The notes under the pieces were generated by a model, which saw only the letters and a list, made by a program, of their open reading frames with translations, searched no databases and was not told the DNA's origin. Positions 1 through 9,744 of a DNA stretch of 64,000 nt are shown here, in pieces (within the stretch, counting starts at the first letter, position 1; each line of letters begins with the position of its first letter). This DNA is from Zoroaster sp. YZ-2022 (Eukaryota; Echinodermata; Asteroidea; Forcipulatida; Zoroasteridae), in assembly GCA_029582265.1 (NCBI GenBank), contig CM055828.1, positions 12,311,777-12,375,776 on the forward strand, given 5' to 3'. Position numbers and translations under genes: made by a program.

Positions 1-1124
1 ATACTGCTTTTGGGTGGCGTAGGTAGTTTGTCCGTGTGAGATGATGTCAATCTAGATAAAAGAGAAGAAATACAAGATATGGCCTCATTTACATTTCTAT
101 CTGAAGAATGCAACATCATTGTCATACATGTACTTAAACAGGTTGCATATGTTCATTAAAACATAGTAGTATTTATTGGGACAAAACTAAAAGTTAATTG
201 TCACTTTGTTTATTAATTGTACCATGTTGTTTCTCTCTGTGTATGAAAGTGAGACCAAACCTGGTATGACTTACCATCATTTGATACACCTAAGATATAT
301 TATGTGATTTTTGTAAAATTAAATGATACTACTGGAACAAAAAATAATGACTGTAATGGTGTATAAAATCCTCTGCTACCACCTGTAAATAATATGAGCA
401 GTAACAGTTTCTTAAGCACAATTCTGATATCGATTTGAAACTGTTGCATATTAATGTCATTTTAAAAAGGTTGTTACACTGTTGGTAATTACATGAAAAG
501 AAACTGAGTGAATTACTTGTTTAACTTAGCCAACAGTATTACACTTTTGGTCACTTGTTGGCAAAATAGTGTCTGTCGGTAAATTCACAAACTTGTTGGT
601 ATTTCTGCAATTATTTGTTTCCTAAACAGTAGCTTATAAAAAATAAAAATAAATAAATAAAAGAGAAAGGACAATGCAACACAACATGTTGTTTAAAGCG
701 TTGTCTGTTGGGGAGGGAGATTTGGAAATAACCAGGGCATGCTTGCAATCACTAAGTGCAAAAATATAATTAGCACACCTACCCCCATCCCCAGTAAAAT
801 AGAGAAATCACATCCCTGCTGAATGGTCTACTTGAGTGCTGGCCAGGTGGGGTGGGGCAATAATCAGCCAGAGTAGATATAAGATGGGGGCTCTGGACCA
901 CCTCCCAAAAACCACCTTCTAGACCACCCAAAAACTTAGCACCCCAAAAAATCACTAATAAAATTTCAATTTTAATTTAATAAAATCTAGGCCACTCCCC
1001 CAAACCACCCCAAACCGGTTCATCCTGGCCGCCCCCATTTTTCTGCCACCACCCAAAAAAAATTTGAAAAAAAAAAATTTGAAAAAAAAAACCCCACTAA
1101 ATAATTCAAAAATAAAAAATGATG
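1..1124. other. Left flank, no gene seen
   Basis: AT-rich non-coding sequence with a C/A-rich tract at about 895-1020 and A-runs at about 1057-1092. I see no convincing coding frame, terminal inverted repeat or tRNA-like sequence. The small minus-strand open frame here is a by-product of the A/T-rich tract. Confidence 0.6.
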
Positions 1125-1140
1125 ATAAAGACGATGGATA
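1125..1140 (+). promoter_or_regulatory. Shared start-codon motif, copy 1
   Basis: ATAAAGACGATGGATA, with ATG at 1134. The same 16 bases overlap the polymerase start on the other strand (14690-14705), and 14 of them recur at 9079-9092. A candidate promoter or initiation signal lying on the start codon; function is inferred only from recurrence. Confidence 0.45.
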
Positions 1141-1675
1141 CTGAATTTTGGTCAAAGACTGTCGCGCAACTGAAAGAGTTTGTTGAAAAAAAGAACTAAA
1201 GATGGGTGATCCATCTGGTAATTACCGTAGATGGATTAGAAAAGATTACATGTTGGCGGTGATAAAACATTTTGATAATTTAGCGCCTGAAAAGATTATT
1301 CCGTGCAAATGGCTTTTAGTGGGTAAATTAAGTAAGTGTTGTTTACCGAGCGTGCCAGGAGACAAATTTTGCGCGCAACATCAGTACCGTATTCGTCAAG
1401 GAAAATGTATATCGGCTCCATGCAGAAGGTGTAAGAAGGGTTCTAAAACAAAGACGCATTTATGTACGAAATGCGGTAATTATATGAACAATAATTTTCT
1501 AAACCGCGTTGAAGCGAGAGCTCGAAGAAATTTTAAACTCGTCATGGAAGAGTTGGAAAATAAAATAGTATTAAAAAGTTATACGCGGGAGGTCTTTCTC
1601 GATATTCTAGCGGATCTAAGGCTAGTTTATTATAAATATCGTTGTAAGATTTTTCTGTCGAAACGTTTACTTTAA
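1134..1675 (+). pseudogene. SAP-domain plus cysteine-cluster protein, frame broken
   Basis: Two frames make up the gene. The first (1134-1199) starts at the shared motif and encodes about 21 residues with the first helix of a SAP-like DNA-binding domain (TVAQLKEFVEKK). The second (1202-1675, two bases out of frame) continues with the second SAP helix (KDYMLAVIKHF) and then a cysteine/histidine cluster: CC, FCxxH, PCxxC and LCxxCG within about residues 42-100, likely one or two zinc sites. A basic helical tail follows. A nucleic-acid-binding role is inferred from the SAP-like segment and zinc cluster. The gene runs tail to tail with the next one, the two stop codons overlapping at 1667-1675. 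The alternative reading is that only the 157-codon frame from 1202 is used. Confidence 0.55.
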
Positions 1676-2144
1676 TTTCAAAAGTTTTTCTACAAGGTCT
1701 TTTTTCTTTATCGATGATGGCTTTGATATCTGTTGGACCGTCTTTAGGAGTAAATTTTGTTCGAATATTTTCGTATCCGAGTACTTTACTCGCTCCTCGG
1801 AGATTAAAATAAATTCTGCATGACTTATATCACGGTCGTCAATCGCTTTCGAAACGTGGTTGCCGATGGTGTTAAGTTTACTCTCGGCGAGAACTCCTAT
1901 CTCGTTGTGTTTCTTTGATTTTTTACTGAGTTTATAATTATTTCGCGTATTTCATCGCCATCGCCATACCGCCTAACCCGATGGCTACTCCTTCGAGGAC
2001 GAATCCGACCGGCGCTGTTATGATGCTAGCCAGACTGGCAATTCCCATCGCTCCAGCCCCGATACCGCCGCATTCAGCCATTGTTTCTACGATAGATAAA
2101 GTCTTGATGATTTTATTGTATTTTATACGATCTCTCGCGCTCAT
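1667..2144 (-). pseudogene. Small glycine-rich hydrophobic protein of the element, frameshifted
   Basis: The first part, from ATG at 2144 to about 1938, encodes 68 residues: a charged N-terminus (MSARDRIKYNKI), then a long Gly/Ala-rich hydrophobic stretch (about residues 25-62) that would form one or two membrane helices. The frame then stops, but in a neighbouring frame coding-like sequence continues (about 1935-1667) with a charged helical tail including LNTIGNHVSKAIDDRDISH, ending at TAA 1667-1669. I read this as one gene split by a frameshift near 1935. Its start overlaps the stop of the upstream small gene in the four bases ATGA. Function unknown; a membrane-active or virion protein is possible but not shown. 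Confidence 0.5.
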
Positions 2145-2308
2145 TTCTCTCTACGGAAATTTCTTTTTGGATTTCGTTGATTTTTTTGTAATCTAAACGC
2201 ATTCAGATTATCTATAACAGCCGAGGTGCCCATAGTTTGAAATTGTGTCGTTGTATTGGTCGAGGTGTCCATAGTTGGACATGGTGGATATAACTTTGTA
2301 TCGTCCAT
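2141..2308 (-). CDS. Small Thr/Asn-rich protein of the element, function unknown
   Basis: A 55-codon frame starting at ATG 2308 (MDDTKLYPPCPTMDTS), Thr/Pro/Asn-rich at first, then basic at the C-terminus. The open frame extends further upstream, to 2392, but that part is a low-complexity Phe/Ile stretch, so I choose the internal ATG, which follows an AT-rich TAGAATAATGG context. The stop TGA overlaps the next gene's ATG (2141-2144), suggesting coupled expression. It has no recognisable domain. It appears intact, unlike its neighbours, but is too short to rule out chance. Confidence 0.4.
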   Translation of the reverse strand: MDDTKLYPPCPTMDTSTNTTTQFQTMGTSAVIDNLNAFRLQKNQRNPKRNFRREK

Positions 2309-2479
2309 TATTCTATTAATAATAATAAAGATTATAAAAAAAATGTAAATCAAAGGAAAACTTACAACTTTTATATCGAAACAGATTCCCATGTTTATAG
2401 CGCCAAAAAAGGTCGCTTGTACAGATACTTCTTGATCGTAAAGCTCGGACCGTAAATACTCGCCATTTCTATTTACTAT

Positions 2480-3182
2480 TTAAAAACATTTATTAATTTC
2501 GACGGTTATAATGACTGGCATACCGTGATTATTAATGTCTTTACCGCTCGAATCTTTAATTTTAAAACTCAATTCGTTTAAAGTTCCAGTCGTGAGATTT
2601 TTTCGTAATGGATTAGAATATTCTATCCAGGTGCTTTCACCAAATTTTACATCTTGTATGGGTAAAACATTTAAAATACTCGAAGGTTTACCGTTGTAAA
2701 AATTTTCGCTAGTAGAAATTTGATCGTAATGAATGTACATTATTTTAAAAGGCTGCAAATCAATTTTTCCATTATACGTCCCCTCGCTTAGTAATTCATC
2801 CGAAAGCCCGAGTAAATTGGCTAGCCTGGATGAAAATTTGATTTGATACCTTGGATCATTAATTTTGAGCAAAGATTCACCGATTGTTTCATTAATGTCA
2901 AATGTTACCCAGGGTGTGTTATGTACGATAATATCGATAATTTGTAAAGTCCAGGTCTGATGACCGTAGAATGATCAGTCGGTTGACCTTCAGCCGCACC
3001 AATTTTAAGAAGCAATATTTTTTTCTTTTTTGCGTACATTATAGTAGCCGACCCAAAAGTTGACGGTCTTTAACGATATCGTAAGTTTACCATCCCGATT
3101 ATCGATTGTATTATCTAATACGACGGGCTTGTTAAAATTTTGTTTAAATTTCAATCGTACGATGCATTTTATTATAATCTAA
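2480..3182 (-). pseudogene. Putative structural protein of the element, several frameshifts
   Basis: The longest intact part is 2872-2480 (130 codons). Upstream coding-like sequence lies in other frames back to about 3182, including LDNTIDNRDGKLTISLKTVN and GYYNV. The protein alternates hydrophobic and polar residues without long helices, and ends with a strand-rich segment (LNELSFKIKDSSGKDINN followed by a hydrophobic strand), so it looks beta-rich. I believe related proteins accompany PolB and integrase in other invertebrate elements of this kind, which makes a virion or capsid-associated role plausible, but I cannot assign one by sequence alone. At least two frame breaks (near 2900 and 3015). 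Its start faces the start of the plus-strand gene, a divergent pair. Confidence 0.45.
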
Positions 3183-3211
3183 AATATAAAATAATGTTAG
3201 TTTATAATAAA

Positions 3212-4467
3212 ATGACGCTTCCTTTAGCATTTCAGAGTAATATATCAAAGCGGTATCGACAATCTGGAAATTTTAAAGCTGGAAGAATTTCTTCCAGCGA
3301 CTTGTCTATTCAAAAGATTTACGTGACAGAAAACGAATTTTTAGAAGTAGAACTCGCCGATTCTTTTCAAAAGTACAAGTTACCTCACATTAATAGCGAT
3401 GAGATTGTAAGTAGCTGAAATTCGTATCCGCTAAAGTTTTATCAGAATCAAATGAATTTTGTAACGTCGTGTAGTACGACGGGGTGTGGAGTGAGTTACG
3501 AACATTTTGCTCCATTCGAATCCGATGATTAGTAGTTTCTTCAAATTTCACGTCTATTATCAAATTAGACGATTGCTCAAAGAAATGAGCTGTCCCGCAT
3601 ATTTTCAAAGTTTTTGGAGCGCCTTTGAAAACAATATAGACATTGGCGCGTATAATAAAATATGTAGAGACTTTCACGTCTCGTTAATATCTAATTAGAA
3701 ACAACATGAAGACAAAAACTCGAGAGGATTGGGAATAGCCTATTATTACGACAACAGTTACATTCCGAATTCTTAAACTACGATAATTCAAGCCTGCATG
3801 TTTCATTCTCTAACGAGAATGATTATTCAGACGCGACAAAGATGGGCTTTGGAGATCATCCTTCGACGTATACAGTCGCCTACATTTCACAATCTCCCCA
3901 GACTGAGCGAGCTTGGGTTAAATTTATACTCGAGATATAGGTATAGAACGAATGAACGACTCTATAAGGACGTACGTTTACGGCGTGCTAGGAGCTCAAG
4001 CTCAAACTGGAATTCTCGTACCGGGTACCGGTTTAGATGCAAACAAAGAATTCTTAAACATTCTCGAGGCTTCGATCGATTCTCCGGTAGATTTGCAATA
4101 CTCCATTCAGAGGTACCAAGATTATTTACAATACGCTCGATCGCAGTTAAACTTTGTCATCGGAGAAGATTTATACCTTAGGCCTATGCCATCCGACATG
4201 AATTTGCGTATAGGTACGTACGTGGGATACAACAATAATATTTTGATCGCAACGCCAAATCTATCGCTCGGATCGAATCAAGACACGAATTCAACGCCCG
4301 TTCCCTCTATCGATACATTTATCGATTCTCAGCAACCATCCACCGATACTCAACTCGACCTCGCGATTGATGATGCTCACCAAGAGGGAAAAAATTCTCG
4401 AATATTTGGTCTCACGATTGCTTTTGGGTTAGGCGTAGCTATTTACGAGATTTTTACTCGAGGTTGA
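3212..4467 (+). pseudogene. Large unassigned protein of the element, broken in at least four places
   Basis: Coding-like pieces in succession: 3212-3418 (start MTLPLAFQS), the same frame continuing past a TGA at 3416 to about 3532, a second frame 3507-3698 (RRLLKEMSCP), a third around 3725-3935, and the best-preserved C-terminal piece 3952-4467 (171 codons, MNDSIRTYVYGVLGAQAQTG). The C-terminus is Ser/Thr/Gln-rich and then has one predicted membrane helix (IFGLTIAFGLGVAIYEIF). Intact length would be about 400 residues. No catalytic motif is visible. Size and position make it a candidate virion component. Its last 25 bases overlap the end of the following minus-strand gene. Confidence 0.5.
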
Positions 4468-5475
4468 CCCTGTAGATAAAATAAAACCATGGCTCCAACT
4501 CCACTCACGAATAGCCACACATGTTCCGCCAACCATCCTACCGCTCCTGAAAGTTTCGTCAATAACCAACTCAATACTCCGCCGATGATGCCCGGTAGAG
4601 ATTCCAAGGCTTTTAATCCAAGTTTAATAAGCAGATTTGATAGATTTTTGAGAGTTTTTTGTATCCAGTCTTTTACGGTACTGCCACTTGGTGTAGGCGT
4701 AGGTGGTAAAGGTAGCGTTGGAATCGGATTTACGCTCGCTACGATCGAAGCGACGATGGTACTGATCGCGAGACTAATTACCGCTAATATACTGACTATC
4801 GTTACGCCTTGTTCTCTAAATAAAATTTTAATTTGTTCACCCAACCCGACGTCTTTTTCCAACATTTTATTAATCGTTTCTTTGATTCTATTGATTTGAC
4901 TAGAAGAACGCGTTGATTCGTAGTCGCAACCTCTAATCTCGCTCGTCTTTCGTCTTGTTTTTCTCGCAGCTGTTTACGAGTATCTACGGTTAATTCTTCA
5001 TAACCCCGCTCAAGAGCGTCAAAAAGTATTTCTTGAAGATTGGAGATTTCTTTGTCGAGTTTGCTCAATTTGGCTAAATTATTTACGAGCTCACCTTTAG
5101 TCGTTTGCAAGGCTTTATCGAGACCCATCAGTTCTCGCAATGGGAAGTACATCCATTGCGAGAACTGATGGGTCTCGATCAGTTCTCGCAATGGAAGTAC
5201 ATCCGCTCGCGATTCTTCGTTTAGAATAGAAATTGTTTCATGGGTGTCTCGTTCTACATTCGTCGCGACTTGCGGTAAATCTTGCATGAAAATGCTTTCA
5301 ACATTTATTTTATCTATATTTTTGGCGGGTGTTTGCGGGATCATAATCCGCTAGACTTAGATCACGTTGAATGAAATCCAAGCCGTACCTTTGTTTGAGA
5401 GTAGATAAGGCTAAAAATGTTCCCTTTTCTTTCACGTTATTTAGCGAGATTCTTGTTCCGTCTTGTTTTATAAAA
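4443..5475 (-). pseudogene. Coiled-coil plus multi-helix membrane protein, split by frameshifts
   Basis: Three pieces in order: an N-terminal piece about 5475-5310 (FLALSTLKQRYGLDF), a middle frame 5344-4802 that is highly charged and heptad-like (about residues 75-140 likely coiled coil), and a C-terminal frame 4865-4443 with a first hydrophobic segment (VSILAVISLAISTIVASIV), a Pro-rich loop, then a second and third hydrophobic stretch ending before a basic tail. The end of the middle frame and start of the C-terminal frame carry the same neighbourhood in shifted frames near 4900, so I read one gene broken there and again near 5340. An inverted duplication at 5117-5179 lies inside it. Role unknown; an integral membrane protein of the element. 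Confidence 0.5.
5117..5179. repeat. Perfect 27-bp inverted repeat with 9-nt spacer
   Basis: Arms 5117-5143 and 5153-5179 are exact reverse complements around GAAGTACAT. A third, direct partial copy of the left arm follows from 5180. It lies inside the coiled-coil gene and adds a short palindromic insertion. Confidence 0.9.
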
Positions 5476-5478
5476 TTA

Positions 5479-7335
5479 GGGGGGGGGGGTGTGTTATTTC
5501 ACTTTTTTTTACTTTGTTATATTCTGCCCCCTCAAAACATGTACAGGCCTATTAGAAACAAGAATAAATCATTAAAATAAAAATTTGATATTTCTAACCC
5601 CCTGTACATGCCCCTGAATGTTTTCTTGAAGGGCGCCCTCTGTTGTCAGTTTAACGTAAAGGTTCCCTGACTCCATATGCACTGTAGAGACATACATAAT
5701 GGTGGTTACCAGACTGTGTATGTGATTATGTCCCACACATATAATCTAGAATGGTTACTAATCAGATGTTCATGGTTTGTTGACATGGTTGATGGGTTTT
5801 AACTCAATTAAGACAATTATATATTTAGGTTAGTAAATGTACATACATCATATCATCTAAAAGGATTGTTTGCTGGCAAAGTTGGGCAGTGACAGAAGTT
5901 ATCATCTGTGACCTTAGTTGGTTAAGTTTGTTTTTAATAATAATATTATTCACCATGCACCTACAAGTATTACTTTAAGAAATTTCCATGGGACTTAATT
6001 TGGGAACATTGTATTTGACATGCCCGGGACTTGTTATCATCTTAAACATGAAATATTAACCCACTTGTTACTGTCATAGAAATATAGTTTGTACAATCAC
6101 GATGGTATAATAGTATTACTCTTATATCATCGTGATTAAATACAAAGTTGGTAGTTCCCAAATAAATTTAAGGTTTACAACTGTGTGACCCCTGAACCTT
6201 TGAAGTTGAAACCTAGCTTAAAATAAAATAGTGTGATATGGGATTTATTATTTGAATGTTTTTAAGGTATGGTGTGTGGTTGGTTAAAACTGCTAATATT
6301 TAAGAACATTTTTGAAAATTTTGTTACAATATTATCTTTCACTTTCTATACATAAATTGTGTAATAATACATTTGTTATTTCACACATAATTAATTATAA
6401 ATATATTTCAATTGTTTCAGGTAATAGTTACATCTACACAAGAATGGCACAAGCAAGCCCAAAGATCTAGTGATCAGGACTCCTCCACCAAGCTACTTAA
6501 GCCCCTCTTGTACCAGCATTCCGCATTCTCCTAGAAGATGATCAAAGCATACAGATCGAAATGTTGAGTTAACCAAAGGTTCTTCTCAGAACCCTTACTA
6601 CTCAAAAGAGATTATTTCAATACATGTCATCGCAAATGTTACTATATCTAAAGATGATGCTTCACATCTACTAGCAGAACTTGTTCAAGAGCATAAGATC
6701 TACTGTATCATTTACAGAAATACATTTTGGCATTATACAATCCAAAATCCCTGCTAAGCCATGAAATATGTTGTTAATGTTAGTTAGATGTATATAAATA
6801 TATTTTTGTACTATTTTATAAATAGAGAATTGGCTGTTGCAAACTGCTTACCAACCTAAAGGACCCGTATTATATAAATGCAAAATAGTAGATACTGGCC
6901 TTACATCTCAAACTTAGCGGGTTCTTTCTCTGAGAAAGTACTTGCTTGGTTCAAAACATAACCGAGGCCAATAACTACTATTTTACATTCATACTATTTT
7001 ATTAATTAATTATTTTCTAGAAGAATGTTAAAAGCAAATATCAATTTTATATTATTCCAGGATAAAATAAGTTGGATACAATAATGAAATAAAATCTTCA
7101 GTTGCAGTCCATATAAACCCACGGGTACACTGTGTTTTATTCATATAAATGTTACTTTTTAATGAGATTTTTTTGTTTCATAAGGCAATTGAAAGGTTGT
7201 CATTGGATAGTATGCTAAAATTTCAACAGGTAAACATGAGAAAGTACTTTAAATTAATTGCTGAAGTGAAACGAGCCAAACATTCAAGTTGATTTTAAAA
7301 ACGGATCCACCAACCAATTACGTAGTATTAGACGG
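5479..7335. other. Unrelated DNA interrupting the element, no gene
   Basis: Begins at an 11-base G run (5479-5489) where coding similarity of the minus-strand gene stops. AT-rich, with no convincing frame on either strand. It contains a degenerate Penelope-type 3' motif at about 6524-6570. A TATA-like and ATG-rich composition is all that can be said of the rest. Confidence 0.5.
6524..6570 (+). other. Degenerate Penelope-type 3' motif (hammerhead-like)
   Basis: Resembles the block at 15541-15586: CATTCTCCT, then a short stem-loop around GATCA..AGATC, then GAAATGTTGAG. CTACTTAAG occurs upstream in both. Core bases are damaged relative to a hammerhead consensus. Confidence 0.35.
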
Positions 7336-8181
7336 TGTTACATACACACAAACCGCAATCTGTGCGTGACCGCGTGTTGACCCCAAAGGGGGCGGGATTA
7401 TGTTTACGGGTTATGAATAGAACGTTCCGGAAGTTTCTTTTGGAAAATGATGTAATTTAACATAAATTTCTCGAAGTGAAGTGAAAAAAAAATCTCTAGT
7501 ATTTTCTAGAAGGGATTAAAAACTATAAATACGGGCTGGTAGAGGATTTGAAGCAGGACTTGAGCAAACCAAGACTTCGGTAAACAGGAGTTGATGAGAC
7601 TATATCGATACTTCAGTGTACACCCACTAGGACCTGTGATGTCGCTTACGACTCGTCTGTGGAGTGTTTTGAGAAAATTCGTCTGGACCGAGTGAAGTGT
7701 CTGAGAGCTGAATTTAATTCCAGAAGAGACATTTTGTGAACTAAATCTACAGTTCAGTATTTTGGGGATTTCTTCTTTCCCATATTTTGTCACGGTAGTC
7801 GACTTGTGTCCCCGTGGTTTCGTCTATTTCCGGCCGTTTGTTGGAGGTGAATTCGTCCCACGTCCAGCTCTATTTACACTGTGTCAAAGAACTGTTTTTG
7901 GTGTCGTTTTCGCTGGAGCCTGCTCAGTCCTCGCCCGTAAGATCTTCTTCTTATTTAGTATAAGATCTTTTCTTAATGTACACTTGTTTACCCTAATCAT
8001 TGTACGCTTGTTAAACCCATCGATATTTGGAACGGTTGATATTTTCATTATTAAATCACTTTGTTTCTTTGTTCTTTATATCAGTGTGACCTTGTTTGAT
8101 TTCTTTGTTGCATCTGAGAAAATTCAGGCTTTTTGAGTAATTTGCATTCACCTATAGTTTGAAGATTTTCGGATGGTAACA
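7336..8181 (+). mobile_element. Solo LTR with 4-bp target duplication
   Basis: 846 bp beginning TGTTAC and ending GTAACA, the inverted TG..CA ends typical of LTRs, flanked on both sides by ACGG (7332-7335 and 8182-8185). A TATA box (CTATAAAT, 7523-7530) and a following GC-richer tract place a likely promoter in the plus orientation. No internal coding region is attached, so it is probably the product of LTR-LTR recombination. The open frame at 7762-8136 lies inside it and has no recognisable domain. The family is likely Ty3/gypsy or BEL by duplication length. Confidence 0.65.
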
Positions 8182-8195
8182 ACGGATCTGACCAG

Positions 8196-8377
8196 GTTGC
8201 AGTAGGTTACTTAATAGGTGGTAGTAGGTTACTTAATAGGTGGTAGTAGGTTACTTAATAAGTAGCAGTAGGTTACTTAATAGGTTGTAGTATGTTACTT
8301 AATAGGTGGTGGTAGGTTACTTAATAGGTTACTTAATAGGTGGTAGTAGGTTACTTGATAGGTGGTAGTAGGTTATT
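8196..8377. repeat. 22-bp minisatellite
   Basis: About eight imperfect copies of GTAGTAGGTTACTTAATAGG(TG), with one shortened unit near 8320-8335. It directly precedes the point where the virus-like genes resume. Confidence 0.85.
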
Positions 8378-8408
8378 TGCAAGATTATAATAAGATTTAT
8401 AGATAAAT

Positions 8409-9146
8409 ATGCTAATCGAATGTTTAATTGGATTTTGTGTATTTACAAACTGTTTGGTACTCGGTGGAGTCGTATTTTGGATTAATAAATACTCGTACGT
8501 AAACGTTCAATTTATACAACCGTTGACTAGAGCGAAGCAAATTTTACAAAAATATTGCGAGTATTATATAATAATGGAAGAAGTAGCAAAGATTCTAAAC
8601 GAAGAGCCGCGAGCAAGTTCTGTTGAAAATATCACCATACTACCCGCATCAATTGACAATAAGCGCAGCGATCGTTTGTTAGTCGTCGTGGCTGGAGGAA
8701 ACTCAACGAAATATTTCGGTAAAGAGTATACCATTTCTGAGATTGAAACTTTAAACGCTGTAGAACGAGATAAATTATACTCGCGATACGAAGAGAGACT
8801 AGGTCATGAAATGATAGCCTCATTGGGCTCATTGATCATAAGTCTTTACGCTAAAGCGTTGGGATCCGGATTAAACTTGGTCGATGTGATGGGATACGAA
8901 TTTACGATCGATGACGAAGATGGTTTAATTACCGATTTAAAAAAAGACCCGTTCATCTTGAGCGCTCTTTCTTGCGGATTATGCGAAGTATACTACAAGT
9001 ACGGAAGATTTTTAGCGCCAATCACAGGGGCGCTAATTTCAGCGAAACATTTTAAAATAAAACATTCTTGTCTAGATTATAAAGACGATGGAGCAAGAGA
9101 AAACGGAGGAGACGCCAGTAAACCAAGTAACGAAAACACCGACTAA
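8409..9146 (+). CDS. Element protein with membrane-like N-terminus, function unknown
   Basis: Open for 245 codons from ATG 8409; an internal in-frame ATG at 8574 (MEEVAKILNEEPR) is preceded by TATATAATA and may be the ancestral start, giving 190 codons. The longer form begins with a hydrophobic segment (CLVLGGVVFWI). The body contains LLVVVAGGNSTKYFGKEYTI, a charged helical region (VERDKLYSRYEERLGHEM), and a C-terminal hydrophobic patch (FLAPITGALISAKHF). No known catalytic motif. It is one of the few intact frames of the element. Its last 59 bases overlap the next gene in another frame, and the shared start motif of that gene lies inside its end. A virion or membrane role is only an inference. 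Confidence 0.55.
   Translation: MLIECLIGFCVFTNCLVLGGVVFWINKYSYVNVQFIQPLTRAKQILQKYCEYYIIMEEVAKILNEEPRASSVENITILPASIDNKRSDRLLVVVAGGNSTKYFGKEYTISEIETLNAVERDKLYSRYEERLGHEMIASLGSLIISLYAKALGSGLNLVDVMGYEFTIDDEDGLITDLKKDPFILSALSCGLCEVYYKYGRFLAPITGALISAKHFKIKHSCLDYKDDGARENGGDASKPSNENTD
9079..9092 (+). promoter_or_regulatory. Shared start-codon motif, copy 2
   Basis: ATAAAGACGATGGA with ATG at 9088, extended upstream as GATT, identical over 18 bases to the copy at the polymerase start (minus strand, 14692-14709). It lies inside the 3' end of the preceding gene. Confidence 0.5.
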
Positions 9147-9477
9147 AATAAAATATCCAAATCGTGTCGCGGCTGCTAAAAGACTCGCAGAACTTAATAA
9201 AAAGAAAAAGGAAAGTTTAAAAAAGAAAGCCATCGTCAACGTTGCTAAACCAAACACATCTTTGAGTGTGAGAGAAGAAAGCGACAGAGTAAACACGCTT
9301 TGCATCGGTCTGGGAGTAGCAGTCCTTGGATGCATTGCATATTTTATCGACAATGCACTCGTTCCAACCCAAAACCCTATAATCAACCCTTGCCATCGCG
9401 AGATGACGATAATCATCGAGAAATTGATCCATTTGAAATGGATTAAAAATAATAAAAAAATAAAAAATTGTCTATAA
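9088..9477 (+). CDS. Small basic membrane protein of the element
   Basis: 129 codons from the shared start motif. The N-terminus is Thr/Pro-rich, then strongly basic (residues 25-50: RVAAAKRLAELNKKKKESL), followed by one hydrophobic segment (about residues 74-92: LCIGLGVAVLGCIAYFI) and a basic tail that ends in a lysine/asparagine run. The arrangement is typical of a single-pass protein with a nucleic-acid-binding or cytosolic basic arm. The frame is intact. It overlaps the preceding gene by 59 bases and stops 7 bases before the next ATG. The last 30 residues may be an altered reading caused by a frameshift, since they turn abruptly into K/N/I-rich low complexity. Confidence 0.5.
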   Translation: MEQEKTEETPVNQVTKTPTKIKYPNRVAAAKRLAELNKKKKESLKKKAIVNVAKPNTSLSVREESDRVNTLCIGLGVAVLGCIAYFIDNALVPTQNPIINPCHREMTIIIEKLIHLKWIKNNKKIKNCL

Positions 9478-9483
9478 TATAAA

Positions 9484-9725
9484 ATGTCTGCGCTAGATAC
9501 AAACAGCATCGTCAATGCAGCCTATCACGGAGGTGTAGGAATTATAACCGTCATTTATATCATGGCTGCTCGAAAAGTGTTTAAAATAAAACCAGCCGAT
9601 TTAGGAAAGCTGGATATAAGTGACAGTCTAAAACTTACGGCGACGGTTATGGGTCGGCGTTAATGACCCAAACGTGGTTGGTTCAACAGGGAATTTTGCC
9701 TAAAACTGTTATAAATACTACTTAA
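9484..9725 (+). pseudogene. Short hydrophobic protein of the element, one frameshift
   Basis: ATG 9484 in a TATAATATAAAATG context opens 59 codons (MSALDTNSIVNAAYHGGVGI and onward), with one membrane-like stretch (GGVGIITVIYIMAA) and then KIKPADLGKLDISDSLKL. The frame stops at 9661-9663, but two bases out of frame a coding-like tail continues (LMTQTWLVQQGILPKT) to TAA at 9723-9725. I read a single gene of about 80 codons with a frameshift near 9655. Small, immediately upstream of the integrase, function unknown. Confidence 0.5.
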
Positions 9726-9744
9726 AATATTTTATAAATAATAA

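Noticed and set aside
260..285. Very short possible last exon of the ankyrin gene (phase fits, stop after a few codons)
   Set aside because: Fifteen bases with splice-like borders 15 kb away is well within chance.
7762..8136. 124-codon open frame (+)
   Set aside because: Lies inside the solo LTR; hydrophobic, with no domain and no splice support.
8196..8377. Possible CRISPR-like repeat array
   Set aside because: The 22-bp units are head to tail without unique spacers: a minisatellite in a eukaryotic genome.
9072..9515. 147-codon minus-strand frame
   Set aside because: Antisense to the intact basic membrane protein gene; Phe/Leu-rich mirror of its Lys/Glu codons.
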